Positions 24,147 to 32,277 of a stretch of DNA of 52,371 nt are shown here, one piece after another. Position 1 is the stretch's first letter. Each line of letters starts with the position of its first letter. The stretch is from JAATGA01 sp047605605 (GTDB lineage: Bacteria; Pseudomonadota; Alphaproteobacteria; Rhodobacterales; Rhodobacteraceae). The translations under genes were made by a program, and so were the position numbers. The notes below the pieces were generated by a model. That model saw only the letters and a program-made list of their open reading frames with translations, had not been told where the DNA came from and searched no databases. The stretch is taken from positions 1 through 52,371 of the forward strand of contig JASGFG010000018.1 in the NCBI GenBank assembly GCA_047605605.1, in the 5' to 3' direction.

Positions 24147-25481
24147 GTGGATCTGATCAACCTGGTGCCCAGCTTTGGCGGGCTTGTCTGGACGCTGCTG
24201 GCCTTTGTCGTCGCGCTTTCGGTGATCGTGGCGATCCACGAATACGGGCATTACATCGTCGGCCGCTGGTCGGGCATCCATGCCGAGGTGTTCAGCCTGG
24301 GCTTCGGGCCGGTGCTGGCCAGCCGCGTCGACCGGCGCGGCACCCGCTGGCAGATCGCGGCGCTGCCCTTTGGCGGCTATGTGAAATTCCTGGGCGATTC
24401 CAATGCGGCCTCGGGCGTGGACGGCGCCTCGATCCGCGCCATGTCGGCAGAGGAACGGCGCCACACCATGCACGGCGCACCCCTTTGGGCGCGGGCGGCG
24501 ACGGTGGCAGCGGGGCCGGTGTTCAACTTCATCCTTGCGGTGCTGGTCTTTGCGGGCTTCATGCTGTGGCAGGGCGTCGCGACCGAACAGCCCGTCGTCG
24601 GCCGGGTGGCCGAAGGGTCGGCGATAACGGCGCTGCATCCGGGCGACCGCATCCTTTCCGTCGGCGGGCAGGACACGCCGGATCTTCCCTCGCTGATCAA
24701 GGCAGCGGATTCGCTGCCGCCCTCGGCCACGGTCGATTATCGCGTGGAACGCAACGGGCAGGAGGTGACGGTGGCCGGGCCTTTCCCGATGCCGCCGGTG
24801 GCCGATGTGGTCATGCCCAATTCCGCCGCCTGGGATGCGGGGTTGAAATCGGGCGACGTGGTTGTCGCCGTCGATGGCGCGCCGGTCTATTCCTTCCGCG
24901 AGATGCGCGATCTGGTCGGCAATTCCGGCGGCAAGGTGCTGACGCTGACCGTCCGCCGCGCCGCGCAGGAGTTCGACCTGCAACTGACGCCGCGCCGGAT
25001 GGACATGCCGCAGGCCGAAGGCGGGTTCGAGACGCGGTGGCTGATCGGGCTGACGGGTGGTCTGGCCTTCACCCCCGAAACGCGCACCCCCGGCCCGGCC
25101 GAGGCCCTGGGCCTGGGCGCGAAACAGGTCTGGGACGTGGGCAGCACCTCGCTTTCCGGGCTGTGGCACATGATCACCGGGGCGATTTCGTCCTGCAACC
25201 TGCAAGGCCCGATCGGCATCGCCGAAACCTCGGGCGCGGCGGCCAGCGCGGGGATCGAAAGCTTCGTGTGGTTCATCGCCGTGCTGTCGACCGCCGTCGG
25301 GCTGATGAATCTGTTCCCCATTCCGGTGCTGGATGGCGGCCATCTGGTCTTTCACGCCTGGGAGGCGGTGACAGGCAAGCCGCCAACCGAACGCGCGCTG
25401 CGCATCCTGATGACGGGGGGGCTGGCGCTTCTGGGGCTGCTGATGGCCTTTGCGCTGACGAACGACCTGTTCTGCCCCTGA
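24147..25481 (+). CDS. rseP: Site-2 intramembrane metalloprotease RseP
   Basis: RseP cleaves anti-sigma factors and remnant signal peptides inside the inner membrane. The 444-residue product starts with GTG 24147 (MDLINLVPSFGGLVWTLLAF), behind GGAGAGAGC. The zinc motif HEYGH is at residues 31-35 and the second metal-site motif is MNLFPIPVLDGGHLVF near the C-terminus. Two tandem PDZ domains lie between: one around GSAITALHPGDRILSVGGQD, the other around NSAAWDAGLKSGDVVVAVDG. Its neighbours bamA and ompH fit envelope quality control. Confidence 0.95.
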   Translation: MDLINLVPSFGGLVWTLLAFVVALSVIVAIHEYGHYIVGRWSGIHAEVFSLGFGPVLASRVDRRGTRWQIAALPFGGYVKFLGDSNAASGVDGASIRAMSAEERRHTMHGAPLWARAATVAAGPVFNFILAVLVFAGFMLWQGVATEQPVVGRVAEGSAITALHPGDRILSVGGQDTPDLPSLIKAADSLPPSATVDYRVERNGQEVTVAGPFPMPPVADVVMPNSAAWDAGLKSGDVVVAVDGAPVYSFREMRDLVGNSGGKVLTLTVRRAAQEFDLQLTPRRMDMPQAEGGFETRWLIGLTGGLAFTPETRTPGPAEALGLGAKQVWDVGSTSLSGLWHMITGAISSCNLQGPIGIAETSGAAASAGIESFVWFIAVLSTAVGLMNLFPIPVLDGGHLVFHAWEAVTGKPPTERALRILMTGGLALLGLLMAFALTNDLFCP

Positions 25482-25526
25482 TTGTGGCACTCGGCGGCCG
25501 GGTTTCGGCCCAACTGCCGCCACAAT
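25481..25526 (+). promoter_or_regulatory. Branched stem-loop after rseP
   Basis: ATTGTGGC (25481-25488, beginning in the stop codon) and GCCACAAT (25519-25526) pair perfectly and enclose a nested GGCCG/CGGCC hairpin. There is no T-run. It may separate rseP expression from the small ORF and bamA. Confidence 0.45.
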
Positions 25527-25570
25527 CGACGCCTAACTTCTTGCCAGAATATGAATTTGGGGGTCGAGCC

Positions 25571-25705
25571 GTGCAACTCGTCATGAAGGGCTATCGGGGT
25601 CTGTCGTTTCTGGTCTGGCTGAATGCCGACCGGCTGTTCACGCTGGGCACCATCGTCGTGGGCCTGCTGGCGGGGGCATTCCTGGGGTCCGCCCTGATGC
25701 GCTGA
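25571..25705 (+). CDS. Small single-helix membrane protein, 44 residues
   Basis: A short ORF from GTG 25571, with GGGGG eight bases upstream, or from ATG 25583 (40 residues, MKGYRGLSFLVWLNADRLFT). A basic, aromatic N-terminus is followed by one hydrophobic helix, LGTIVVGLLAGAFLGSALM, ending in Arg. The glycine spacing GLLAGAFLG could support helix packing. I do not recognise a family. It sits between rseP and bamA and is followed by a terminator-like hairpin, which supports it being expressed with the rseP unit. The function is unknown. Confidence 0.55.
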   Translation: MQLVMKGYRGLSFLVWLNADRLFTLGTIVVGLLAGAFLGSALMR

Positions 25706-25765
25706 GGCGCGACTGTGCCGTGCGGGCAACGCCCCGGCACACAACATATCCGACACGATGCCAAA

Positions 25766-25791
25766 GCCGCCCCTAGGGGCGGCATCCTTTT
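25766..25791 (+). terminator. Rho-independent terminator before bamA
   Basis: A perfect 8-bp hairpin GCCGCCCC-TA-GGGGCGGC (25766-25783) is followed by ATCCTTTT. It separates the pyrH-rseP unit and the small ORF from the bamA unit. Confidence 0.6.
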
Positions 25792-25818
25792 GACAAGAGC
25801 CGCCTTTGAGGGTAGTCA
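25790..25818 (+). promoter_or_regulatory. Putative promoter of the bamA-lpx unit
   Basis: A perfect -35 TTGACA (25790-25795) is followed after 17 bases by TAGTCA (25813-25818), a weak -10. It lies right after the terminator hairpin and about 35 bases before the bamA start, which supports a new transcription unit beginning here. Confidence 0.45.
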
Positions 25819-25852
25819 CTTCCCCAAGGACGAAAAAGAATGGGGCGGTGGC

Positions 25853-28228
25853 ATGGGCGGGACGTTCGGCGGAACGGGGCGCGGCACTTTCGGCAGGCGC
25901 CTGCTGAAACCGGCGGTTGTTGCGGTTCTGCTGGGATCGACGGCGGTTTCGGGGCCTTTCCTGACGCAGGCCTTTGCGCAAAGCTATGCCTTCAGCAACG
26001 TGACGGTTCAGGGCAACCAGAACATCGAGACGCAGACGATCCTGTCCTATGCGGGAATCAAGCGTGGTCAGTCCGTTTCGGCGGGCGAACTGAACGACGC
26101 CTATCAGCGCATCGTGAACTCGGGTCTGTTTGAAAAGGTCGAACTGACGCCGCAGGGCTCGACCCTGGTGATCCGGGTGGTCGAGAACCCGATGATCAAC
26201 GTCGTCGACTTTCAGGGCAACAAGCGCGTCAAGGACGAGAACCTGACCAAGGTGATCAAGTCGCAGTCGCGCCGGGTCTACAACCCCGCCCAGGCCGAGG
26301 AAGACGCGGCGAACATCGCCGAAGTCTATCGTGTGCAGGGCCGCATCGCCGCGACCGTCACGCCCAAGATCATCCGACGCGACGGCAACCGCGTCGATCT
26401 GGTGTTCGAGATCACCGAGGGCAAGGTGGCCGAGGTGGAACGCCTGTCCTTCGTCGGCAACCGCGCCTTTTCCGACCGCCGGCTGCGCCAGGTGCTGGAA
26501 ACCAAGCAGGCGGGGTTCCTGCGGGCGGTCATCACCCGCGACACCTATGCCGCCGAACGGATCGAGGTCGACAAGCAGATGCTGCGCGACTTCTACCTGT
26601 CGCGCGGCTATATCGACGTGCAGGTGCTGGACGCCTCGGCCGAGGTCTCGCGTGAGCGGGATGCCTATTTCGTGACCTTCAGCATCCGTGAAGGGCAAAG
26701 CTACCGCATCGGCAATGTGACCACCCATTCCGAGGTGCAGGGCGTCGATGCGGCCGAATTCGATGCGGTGCGCAAGCTGCGGACTGGCGTGACCTATTCG
26801 CCCTCGATCATCGACAACAACGTCACGCGGATGGAAAACCTTGCGCTGCGCAAGGGACTGAACTTCATCCGGGTCGAGCCGCGCTTTACCCGCAACGACA
26901 AGAACCAGACCATCGACGTGGATTTCGTGCTGACCCGCGGCCAGCGGATCTTTGTCGAAAGGATCGACATCGAGGGCAATACCACGACGCTGGACGAGGT
27001 GGTACGCCGCCAGTTCCGCACGGTCGAGGGCGACCCCTTCAACCCGCGCGAGGTCAAGCAGGCGGCGGAACGCATCCGCGCTCTGGGCTTCTTCAAGGAT
27101 GCCAAGGTCGATGCGCAGCCGGGGTCCAGCGCCGATCAGGTGGTGGTCAACGTCGACGTCGAAGAACAGCCGACCGGCTCGCTGTCCTTCGGGGCCAGCT
27201 ATGGCGTGAACTCGGGCGTGGGGCTGCTGGTCGGGTTTTCGGAATCGAACTTCCTTGGCCGCGGGCAGGGGCTGAGCCTGAACATCTCCAGCGGCACCGA
27301 CACCATCGATTCGAGCTTTACCTTCAGCGAGCCGGCCTTCCTGGGCCGCGACCTTCGGTTCAGCTTCAACGCCTTCTACCGCGAGACGGACCACGCCTCG
27401 GCCGAATACAACACCCGCCGCATCGGCATCAGCCCGGCGATCAGCTTTCCGGTCGGCGACCTGTCGCGGCTGGAACTGCGCTATACGGTCGCCAAGGATA
27501 CGATCCTGGATGTCGATGCCGACAATTCCAGCCAGATCCTCGTCAAGGAGGAAGAGGTCGGCGATCCGCTGGAAAGTTCGGTCGGCTATACCTACAGCTA
27601 TGACAGCCGCATCGGCGGGCTGAACCCGGCGGGGGGGATCGTCTTCCGCTTCGGGCAGGATTTCGCCGGCCTTGGCGGCGATGTGAAGGCGATCACCACC
27701 ACCGTCTTCGCCATGGCCGAACAGCGCATCTGGCACGAGGATGTGACGGTCCGCGCCATTTTCGAGGGCGGGGCGATCCACGCGCTTGGCGATTATCAGA
27801 CCCGTGTGGTCGACCGCTATTTCGGCAATGGCAAGATCCGGGGCTTTGATTCCAACGGGATCGGTCCGCGCGACCTGAACACGCCGAACGAAGACGCGCT
27901 TGGCGGCAACCTGTTCGCGGTCGTCCGGCTGGAATCCGACTTCCCGCTGGGCCTGCCCGAGGAATACGGGATCACCGGCGGGCTGTTCCTTGACGCCGGC
28001 TCGGTCTGGAGCCTGGACAACAAGAATGGCGGTCTCGCCTCGGGCTGCACCGCCGTCTCGGGCGACTGCACGGTCGACGATTCGTTCCACCTGCGGTCGG
28101 CGATCGGCTTCTCGATCTTCTGGACCACGCCGATCGGGCCGCTGCGCTTCAACTTCTCGAAAGCGCTGATCAAGGAAGACTACGATCAGGAACAGAACTT
28201 CGACCTGACCATCTCGACCAAGTTCTGA
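25853..28228 (+). CDS. bamA: Outer membrane protein assembly factor BamA
   Basis: BamA is the essential Omp85 protein that inserts beta-barrels into the outer membrane. The 791-residue product has a signal peptide (LLKPAVVAVLLGSTAVSGPF, cleavage probably after AFA at 42). Five POTRA domains occupy roughly residues 45-445, starting YAFSNVTVQGNQNIETQTIL, and a 16-stranded barrel follows. The loop-6 motif is seen as GNGKIRGFDSNGIGPRD (VRGF/Y class). The C-terminus ends in phenylalanine (NFDLTISTKF), the usual outer-membrane signature. ATG 25853 is the first start that leaves a normal signal sequence. The stop shares one base with ompH. Confidence 0.96.
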   Translation: MGGTFGGTGRGTFGRRLLKPAVVAVLLGSTAVSGPFLTQAFAQSYAFSNVTVQGNQNIETQTILSYAGIKRGQSVSAGELNDAYQRIVNSGLFEKVELTPQGSTLVIRVVENPMINVVDFQGNKRVKDENLTKVIKSQSRRVYNPAQAEEDAANIAEVYRVQGRIAATVTPKIIRRDGNRVDLVFEITEGKVAEVERLSFVGNRAFSDRRLRQVLETKQAGFLRAVITRDTYAAERIEVDKQMLRDFYLSRGYIDVQVLDASAEVSRERDAYFVTFSIREGQSYRIGNVTTHSEVQGVDAAEFDAVRKLRTGVTYSPSIIDNNVTRMENLALRKGLNFIRVEPRFTRNDKNQTIDVDFVLTRGQRIFVERIDIEGNTTTLDEVVRRQFRTVEGDPFNPREVKQAAERIRALGFFKDAKVDAQPGSSADQVVVNVDVEEQPTGSLSFGASYGVNSGVGLLVGFSESNFLGRGQGLSLNISSGTDTIDSSFTFSEPAFLGRDLRFSFNAFYRETDHASAEYNTRRIGISPAISFPVGDLSRLELRYTVAKDTILDVDADNSSQILVKEEEVGDPLESSVGYTYSYDSRIGGLNPAGGIVFRFGQDFAGLGGDVKAITTTVFAMAEQRIWHEDVTVRAIFEGGAIHALGDYQTRVVDRYFGNGKIRGFDSNGIGPRDLNTPNEDALGGNLFAVVRLESDFPLGLPEEYGITGGLFLDAGSVWSLDNKNGGLASGCTAVSGDCTVDDSFHLRSAIGFSIFWTTPIGPLRFNFSKALIKEDYDQEQNFDLTISTKF

Positions 28229-28812
28229 TGCGCCCCGTGGCGATGCTTGGCGCGCTGGCCCTTGGGGCCGCGCTGCTGGCCGCCCCGGTGGCCGCGCAGG
28301 GCATTTCGCCGACGATGCCGGTTGTGACGCTGGACCAGGACCGGCTGTTTTCGGAATCGCGCTATGGGCAGGCCGTGCAGAAGGCGCTGGAGAACGAGGT
28401 TCAGGCCCTTGCCTCGGAAAACCGCCGGATCGAGGGCGAGCTGGAGGCCGAGGAACGCGCGTTGACGGCGCGGCGGGCGGGTCTGTCCGCCGACGAATTC
28501 CGCAAGCTGGCCGATGCCTTCGACGCCAAGGCCGAGGATACCCGCAAGACGCAGGATGCCAAGGCCCGCGCCCTTGCGCGCCGCCGCGACGACCTGCGCA
28601 AGACGTTTTTCGAGCGGGCAAAGCCGGTTCTGGGGCAGTTGATGGCCGAACGCGGTGCGGTGGCGGTGATCGACAAGTCCGCGATCATCCTGGCCTTCGA
28701 CCGCATCGACATGACCGATGACGCCATTGCCCGGCTGGACCGGGTGATGGGCGACGGATCGGGGCCGCGCATCCAGCTGATGCCCCAGGCGGCGGACCCA
28801 TCGTCGCCCTGA
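28228..28812 (+). CDS. OmpH/Skp-family periplasmic chaperone
   Basis: A 194-residue Skp-like protein that would hold unfolded outer-membrane proteins in the periplasm for BamA. It has a clear signal peptide (MLGALALGAALLAAPVAA, cleavage after Ala23) and a mature start with PVVTLDQDRLFSESRYGQAV. A long charged helical hairpin follows (ENEVQALASENRRIEGELEA and AKARALARRRDDLRKTFFE), as in Skp tentacles. The C-terminal strand GAVAVIDKSAIILAFDRIDM closes the body. TGATG coupling with bamA supports a shared function. Confidence 0.9.
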   Translation: MRPVAMLGALALGAALLAAPVAAQGISPTMPVVTLDQDRLFSESRYGQAVQKALENEVQALASENRRIEGELEAEERALTARRAGLSADEFRKLADAFDAKAEDTRKTQDAKARALARRRDDLRKTFFERAKPVLGQLMAERGAVAVIDKSAIILAFDRIDMTDDAIARLDRVMGDGSGPRIQLMPQAADPSSP

Positions 28813-28879
28813 CCTTGTTTCAAATCCGACTGCTTGCTAGTCAGAAGGGCAGGCGCCGTTTCCGTCGCAAGGAGTGAAG

Positions 28880-29338
28880 ATGACCGAAGCTGTTACCCAT
28901 GCCGATCTGGACCTGATCCAGCGCATCATCCCGCACCGCTATCCGTTCCTTCTGGTCGACAAGGTGCGCGATGTGGTGGTGAACAAATCGGCGGTCGGCA
29001 TCAAGAACATCACTTTCAATGAGCCGCAGTTCCAGGGCCATTTCCCCGGACTGCCGATCTTTCCCGGCGTGATGATCATCGAGGCGCTGGCCCAGACCTC
29101 GGGCGTTCTGGTCGGCCTGTCGATGGATCTGGCCGACAAGGGCGCCAAGGTGTTCTTCATGGGGGTGGAGAACGCCAAGTTCCGCCGCAAGGTCGTGCCC
29201 GGCGACGTGCTGGAACTGCATGTCACCGCGCTGCGCGGTGGCGGCAAGGTGTGGAAATTCGAGGGCAAGGGCATCGTCGACGGCGAACTGGCGGCCGAGG
29301 CGACCTTTACCGCCATGTTCGACCTGCCGAAGGCGTGA
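28880..29338 (+). CDS. fabZ: 3-hydroxyacyl-ACP dehydratase FabZ
   Basis: FabZ dehydrates 3-hydroxyacyl-ACP in fatty acid elongation and competes with lipid A synthesis for 3-hydroxyacyl-ACP. The 152-residue product has the hot-dog fold motifs IIPHRYPFLLVDKV, then GHFPGLPIFPGVMIIEALAQ with catalytic His54 and Glu68. The start ATG 28880 lies five bases behind AAGGAG; a GTG six bases upstream is less likely. It is directly followed by lpxA. No lpxD lies between ompH and fabZ, where many proteobacteria have it. Confidence 0.97.
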   Translation: MTEAVTHADLDLIQRIIPHRYPFLLVDKVRDVVVNKSAVGIKNITFNEPQFQGHFPGLPIFPGVMIIEALAQTSGVLVGLSMDLADKGAKVFFMGVENAKFRRKVVPGDVLELHVTALRGGGKVWKFEGKGIVDGELAAEATFTAMFDLPKA

Positions 29339-29343
29339 CCCCG

Positions 29344-30141
29344 ATGACCGTTTCGCCCGAGGCCCGCATCCACCCCACCGCCGTGATCGAGCCGGGGGCC
29401 AGCATCGGCCCGGGCTGCGAGATCGGCCCCTATGCCATCGTCGGCCCCGAGGTCACTCTGGCGGCGGATGTGGTGTTGAAAAGCCATTGCGTCGTCACCG
29501 GCTGGACCGAGGTGGGCGAGGGCACGGTGATCTGGCCCTTTGCCAGCGTGGGCGAGGTGCCGCAGGACCTGAAGTTCAAGGGTGAACGGACCCGCCTGGT
29601 CATCGGCAAGAGGTGCCGCATCCGCGAGGGGGCGACGCTGAACACCGGAACCGAGGGCGGCGGCGGGCTGACGCAGGTGGGCGACGACTGCCTGATCATG
29701 ACCGGCGCCCATGTCGGCCACGATTCGATCATCGGCGACCGGGTGGTTCTGGTGAACAACGTCGCCATCGCCGGCCATTGCCATATCGGCGACGACGTGA
29801 TCATCGGCGGGCTGTCCGGCGTGCACCAATGGGTGCGCATCGGCAAGGGCGCGATCATCGGCGCCGTCACCATGGTGACCAACGACGTGATCCCCTATGG
29901 CCTGGTGCAGGGGCCGCGCGGGGTGCTGGACGGGCTGAACCTGGTCGGGCTGAAGCGGCGCGGCGTCGCGCGGTCGGACATCACCGCCCTGCGCGCCGGC
30001 TATCAGATGCTGGCGCAGGGCGAGGGGGCGTTCCACGAACGTGCGCAGCGCCTGCATGACGAAACCGAAAGCGATTATGTGCGCGAGGTGACGGATTTCA
30101 TCCTGGCCGCCAGCGACCGCAGTTTCCTGACGCCGAAATGA
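29344..30141 (+). CDS. lpxA: UDP-N-acetylglucosamine acyltransferase LpxA
   Basis: LpxA puts the first 3-hydroxyacyl chain on UDP-GlcNAc to start lipid A synthesis. The 265-residue product has many left-handed beta-helix hexapeptides (IHPTAVIEPGASIGPGCEIG, VGDDCLIMTGAHVGHDSIIG). The catalytic histidine is His126 in AHVGHD. The C-terminal helical domain holds GLNLVGLKRRG. It starts five bases after fabZ and its stop overlaps lpxI as ATGA. Confidence 0.97.
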   Translation: MTVSPEARIHPTAVIEPGASIGPGCEIGPYAIVGPEVTLAADVVLKSHCVVTGWTEVGEGTVIWPFASVGEVPQDLKFKGERTRLVIGKRCRIREGATLNTGTEGGGGLTQVGDDCLIMTGAHVGHDSIIGDRVVLVNNVAIAGHCHIGDDVIIGGLSGVHQWVRIGKGAIIGAVTMVTNDVIPYGLVQGPRGVLDGLNLVGLKRRGVARSDITALRAGYQMLAQGEGAFHERAQRLHDETESDYVREVTDFILAASDRSFLTPK

Positions 30142-30941
30142 CCGATACCGCGATCATCGCCGGGGCGGGGGCCTTGCCGGCCGCCCTGGCTGCCGCCTTG
30201 CCCGCCCGCCCGCTGGTCGCGGCTCTGGAGGGCTATGCCCCCGAAGGGCTGGCCCCCGATGCGGTGTTCAGGGTGGAACGGCTGGTGCCTTTCCTGAACG
30301 ACCTTCTGAACCGCGGCATCCGCCGGGTCTGCTTTGCCGGTGCGGTGCAGCGCCCGCGGCTGGACCCGTCGCTGTTCGACCCGCTGACCGCGCAGATGGT
30401 GCCGCGGCTGATCACCGCCATGGGGCAGGGCGACGATGCCACCCTGCGCGAGGTGGTGGGGATATTCGAGGATACCGGCCTGTCGGTCGTCGGTGTGCAG
30501 GAGATCGCGCCCGCGCTGGTGCCGGGGGCCGGTGTGCTGTGCGGCCTGCCCTCGAAGACCGACGAAAGGGATGCCGACCGCGCCGCGCTGATCGTGGAGG
30601 CTTTGGGCCGCGTCGATGTCGGGCAGGGCGCGGTGGTGCAGCAGGGGCTTTGCCTTGCGGTCGAGGCTTTGCCCGGCACCGATGCGATGCTGGCGGGCGT
30701 GGCGGCCTTGACCCGGCTGCGGCCCGATCCGGCGCGGGGAAAGGGTGTGTTCTACAAGGCGCCGAAGCCCTTGCAGGACCGCCGCATCGACCTGCCCGCC
30801 ATCGGCCCGCAGACGGTCGAGGGCGCCGCCGCTGCCGGTCTGGCGGGGATCGTCTGGCAGGCGGGCGGCGTCATCGCGCTGGACCAGCCGGCGATGCGGG
30901 CGGCGGCCACCGCCCACGGCCTGTTCCTGTGGGCGCGCTGA
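30138..30941 (+). CDS. lpxI: UDP-2,3-diacylglucosamine pyrophosphatase LpxI
   Basis: LpxI hydrolyses UDP-2,3-diacylglucosamine to lipid X and UMP. It is the alphaproteobacterial replacement for LpxH, first described in Caulobacter, and attacks a different phosphate. The 267-residue product has the N-terminal AIIAGAGALPAALAAALPAR and the conserved C-terminal domain segments QGAVVQQGLCLAVEALPGTD, GKGVFYKAPKPLQDRRIDLP and AAAAGLAGIVWQAGGVIALD. It is coupled by overlap to lpxA upstream and overlaps lpxB by 13 bases downstream. Confidence 0.95.
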   Translation: MTDTAIIAGAGALPAALAAALPARPLVAALEGYAPEGLAPDAVFRVERLVPFLNDLLNRGIRRVCFAGAVQRPRLDPSLFDPLTAQMVPRLITAMGQGDDATLREVVGIFEDTGLSVVGVQEIAPALVPGAGVLCGLPSKTDERDADRAALIVEALGRVDVGQGAVVQQGLCLAVEALPGTDAMLAGVAALTRLRPDPARGKGVFYKAPKPLQDRRIDLPAIGPQTVEGAAAAGLAGIVWQAGGVIALDQPAMRAAATAHGLFLWAR

Positions 30942-32068
30942 GCCTGTTCCTGATCGCCGGGGAACCCTCGGGCGACCGGCTTGGGGCGGCGCTGATGGCG
31001 GGGCTGAAGACCCTTTCCCCCGGCGTCGGCTTCCATGGTGTCGGCGGGCCGCTGATGCAGGCCGAAGGGCTGGACAGCCTGTTCCCGATGGAGGATCTGT
31101 CGGTCATGGGCATTGCCGAGGTGCTGCCCCGGTATTTCCACCTGAAACGCCGCATCCGCGAGGCGGCCGAGGCGGTTCTGGCCAGCGGCGCCGAGGCGCT
31201 GATCACCATCGACTCGCCGGATTTCTGCCTGCGGGTGGCGCGCCTCGTCAAGGATGCCCGGCCCGACCTGCCGGTGATCCACTATGTCGCGCCCTCGGTC
31301 TGGGCCTGGCGGCCGGGGCGGGCGGCAAAGATGGCGCAGGTGGTCGATCATGTGCTGGCGATCCTGCCGTTCGAGCCGCCCTATATGACCGCCGCCGGGA
31401 TGACCTGCGATTTCGTCGGGCATCCGGTGGTGTCTGAACCGCTGGCGACACCGGCCGAGGCGGCGACGATGAAGGGCGGCGGCCCGCTGATCCTGACCCT
31501 GCCCGGGTCGCGCAGGGGAGAGGTCTCGCGCCTGGCCCCGGTGATCGGTCGGGTGCTGGAACAGGTGAAGGCCCGCCATCCCGATGCGCGTGTGACCCTG
31601 CCCACGGTGCGCGGCGTGGCCGGTCTGGTGCGAGAGCTGACCGCAGCCTGGCCGATCCGGCCCGAGATCATCGAGGATGCGGGCGCCAAGCGCGCGGCCT
31701 TTGCCGCGGCGGATGTGGCGCTGGCGGCCTCGGGCACCGTCTCGCTGGAACTGGCGGCCAATGCCTGCCCGATGGTTGTCGCCTATGACATGCACCCGCT
31801 CAGCTTCTGGCTGATGCGACGGGCGGCGCTGGTCGATACGGTCACGCTGGTCAATCTGGTGTCCGAGACGCGGGTGGTGCCAGAGTTCCTGGGCCCGCGC
31901 TGCCGGGCCGATCTGGTGGGGCCGGCGCTGCTGCGCCTGCTGGACGACCCCGCGGCGCGGGCCGCGCAGATCGAGGCGATGGCGGTGACGATGCAGCGGC
32001 TTGGCCGTGGGGGAGAGGCGCCGGGCCTGCGCGCGGCACGGTCGGTCCTGGGGGCGCTTGGACGATAG
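30929..32068 (+). CDS. lpxB: Lipid-A-disaccharide synthase LpxB
   Basis: LpxB joins lipid X and UDP-diacylglucosamine to the lipid A disaccharide at the inner membrane. The 379-residue product starts at GTG 30929 (MGALSLFLIAGEPSGDRLGA), inside the end of lpxI. Family segments are HGVGGPLMQAEGLDSLFPME, LITIDSPDFCLRVA, HYVAPSVWAWRPGRA and the donor-binding LTLPGSRRGEVSRLAPV; ASGTVSLELAANACPMVVAY follows. It ends the lipid A unit and converges with mnmA. Confidence 0.95.
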   Translation: MGALSLFLIAGEPSGDRLGAALMAGLKTLSPGVGFHGVGGPLMQAEGLDSLFPMEDLSVMGIAEVLPRYFHLKRRIREAAEAVLASGAEALITIDSPDFCLRVARLVKDARPDLPVIHYVAPSVWAWRPGRAAKMAQVVDHVLAILPFEPPYMTAAGMTCDFVGHPVVSEPLATPAEAATMKGGGPLILTLPGSRRGEVSRLAPVIGRVLEQVKARHPDARVTLPTVRGVAGLVRELTAAWPIRPEIIEDAGAKRAAFAAADVALAASGTVSLELAANACPMVVAYDMHPLSFWLMRRAALVDTVTLVNLVSETRVVPEFLGPRCRADLVGPALLRLLDDPAARAAQIEAMAVTMQRLGRGGEAPGLRAARSVLGALGR

Positions 32069-32086
32069 GGCGCGTGTCCCGTCTCC

Positions 32087-32124
32087 GGCCCCCGCAGGGT
32101 GTTTTGGGCCAAGGTGAAGCGGGG
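32087..32124 (+). repeat. Degenerate dispersed repeat, copy H
   Basis: CGGCCCCCGCAGGGTGTTTT followed by GGGCCAAGGTGAAGCGGGG resembles copy D (CCCCCGGGGTATTTGC then GCCAAGATGAAGGGG) but is decayed and lacks the upstream hairpin. It lies in the 209-base convergent gap after lpxB. Confidence 0.45.
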
Positions 32125-32154
32125 AAGGCGCGGTCCGGCGCCCGAAACGAATAC

Positions 32155-32177
32155 GGACCCGCCTGGGGAGCGGGCCC
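32155..32177. terminator. Imperfect hairpin between lpxB and mnmA
   Basis: GGACCCGC and GCGGGCCC pair with one mismatch around a 7-base loop. Only a short T-run (GTTT) follows on the plus strand. It sits between convergent genes and may be a weak bidirectional terminator. Nothing else is seen in 32069-32277 apart from repeat H. Confidence 0.3.
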
Positions 32178-32277
32178 GGATGTTTCCGTCTGAAAATCGA
32201 CTGCGGGAGCATTCCCTAACGTCAGAACCTTTGCGCGTTCTGCATCGCGGCGAAAGTCGGGTATTCCTGACCTTGCG

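Noticed and set aside
25853..28621. A 1089-codon minus-strand frame (25352-28621)
   Set aside because: It is the shadow of bamA, with a composition typical of antisense translation of GC-rich genes. BamA is certain on the plus strand.
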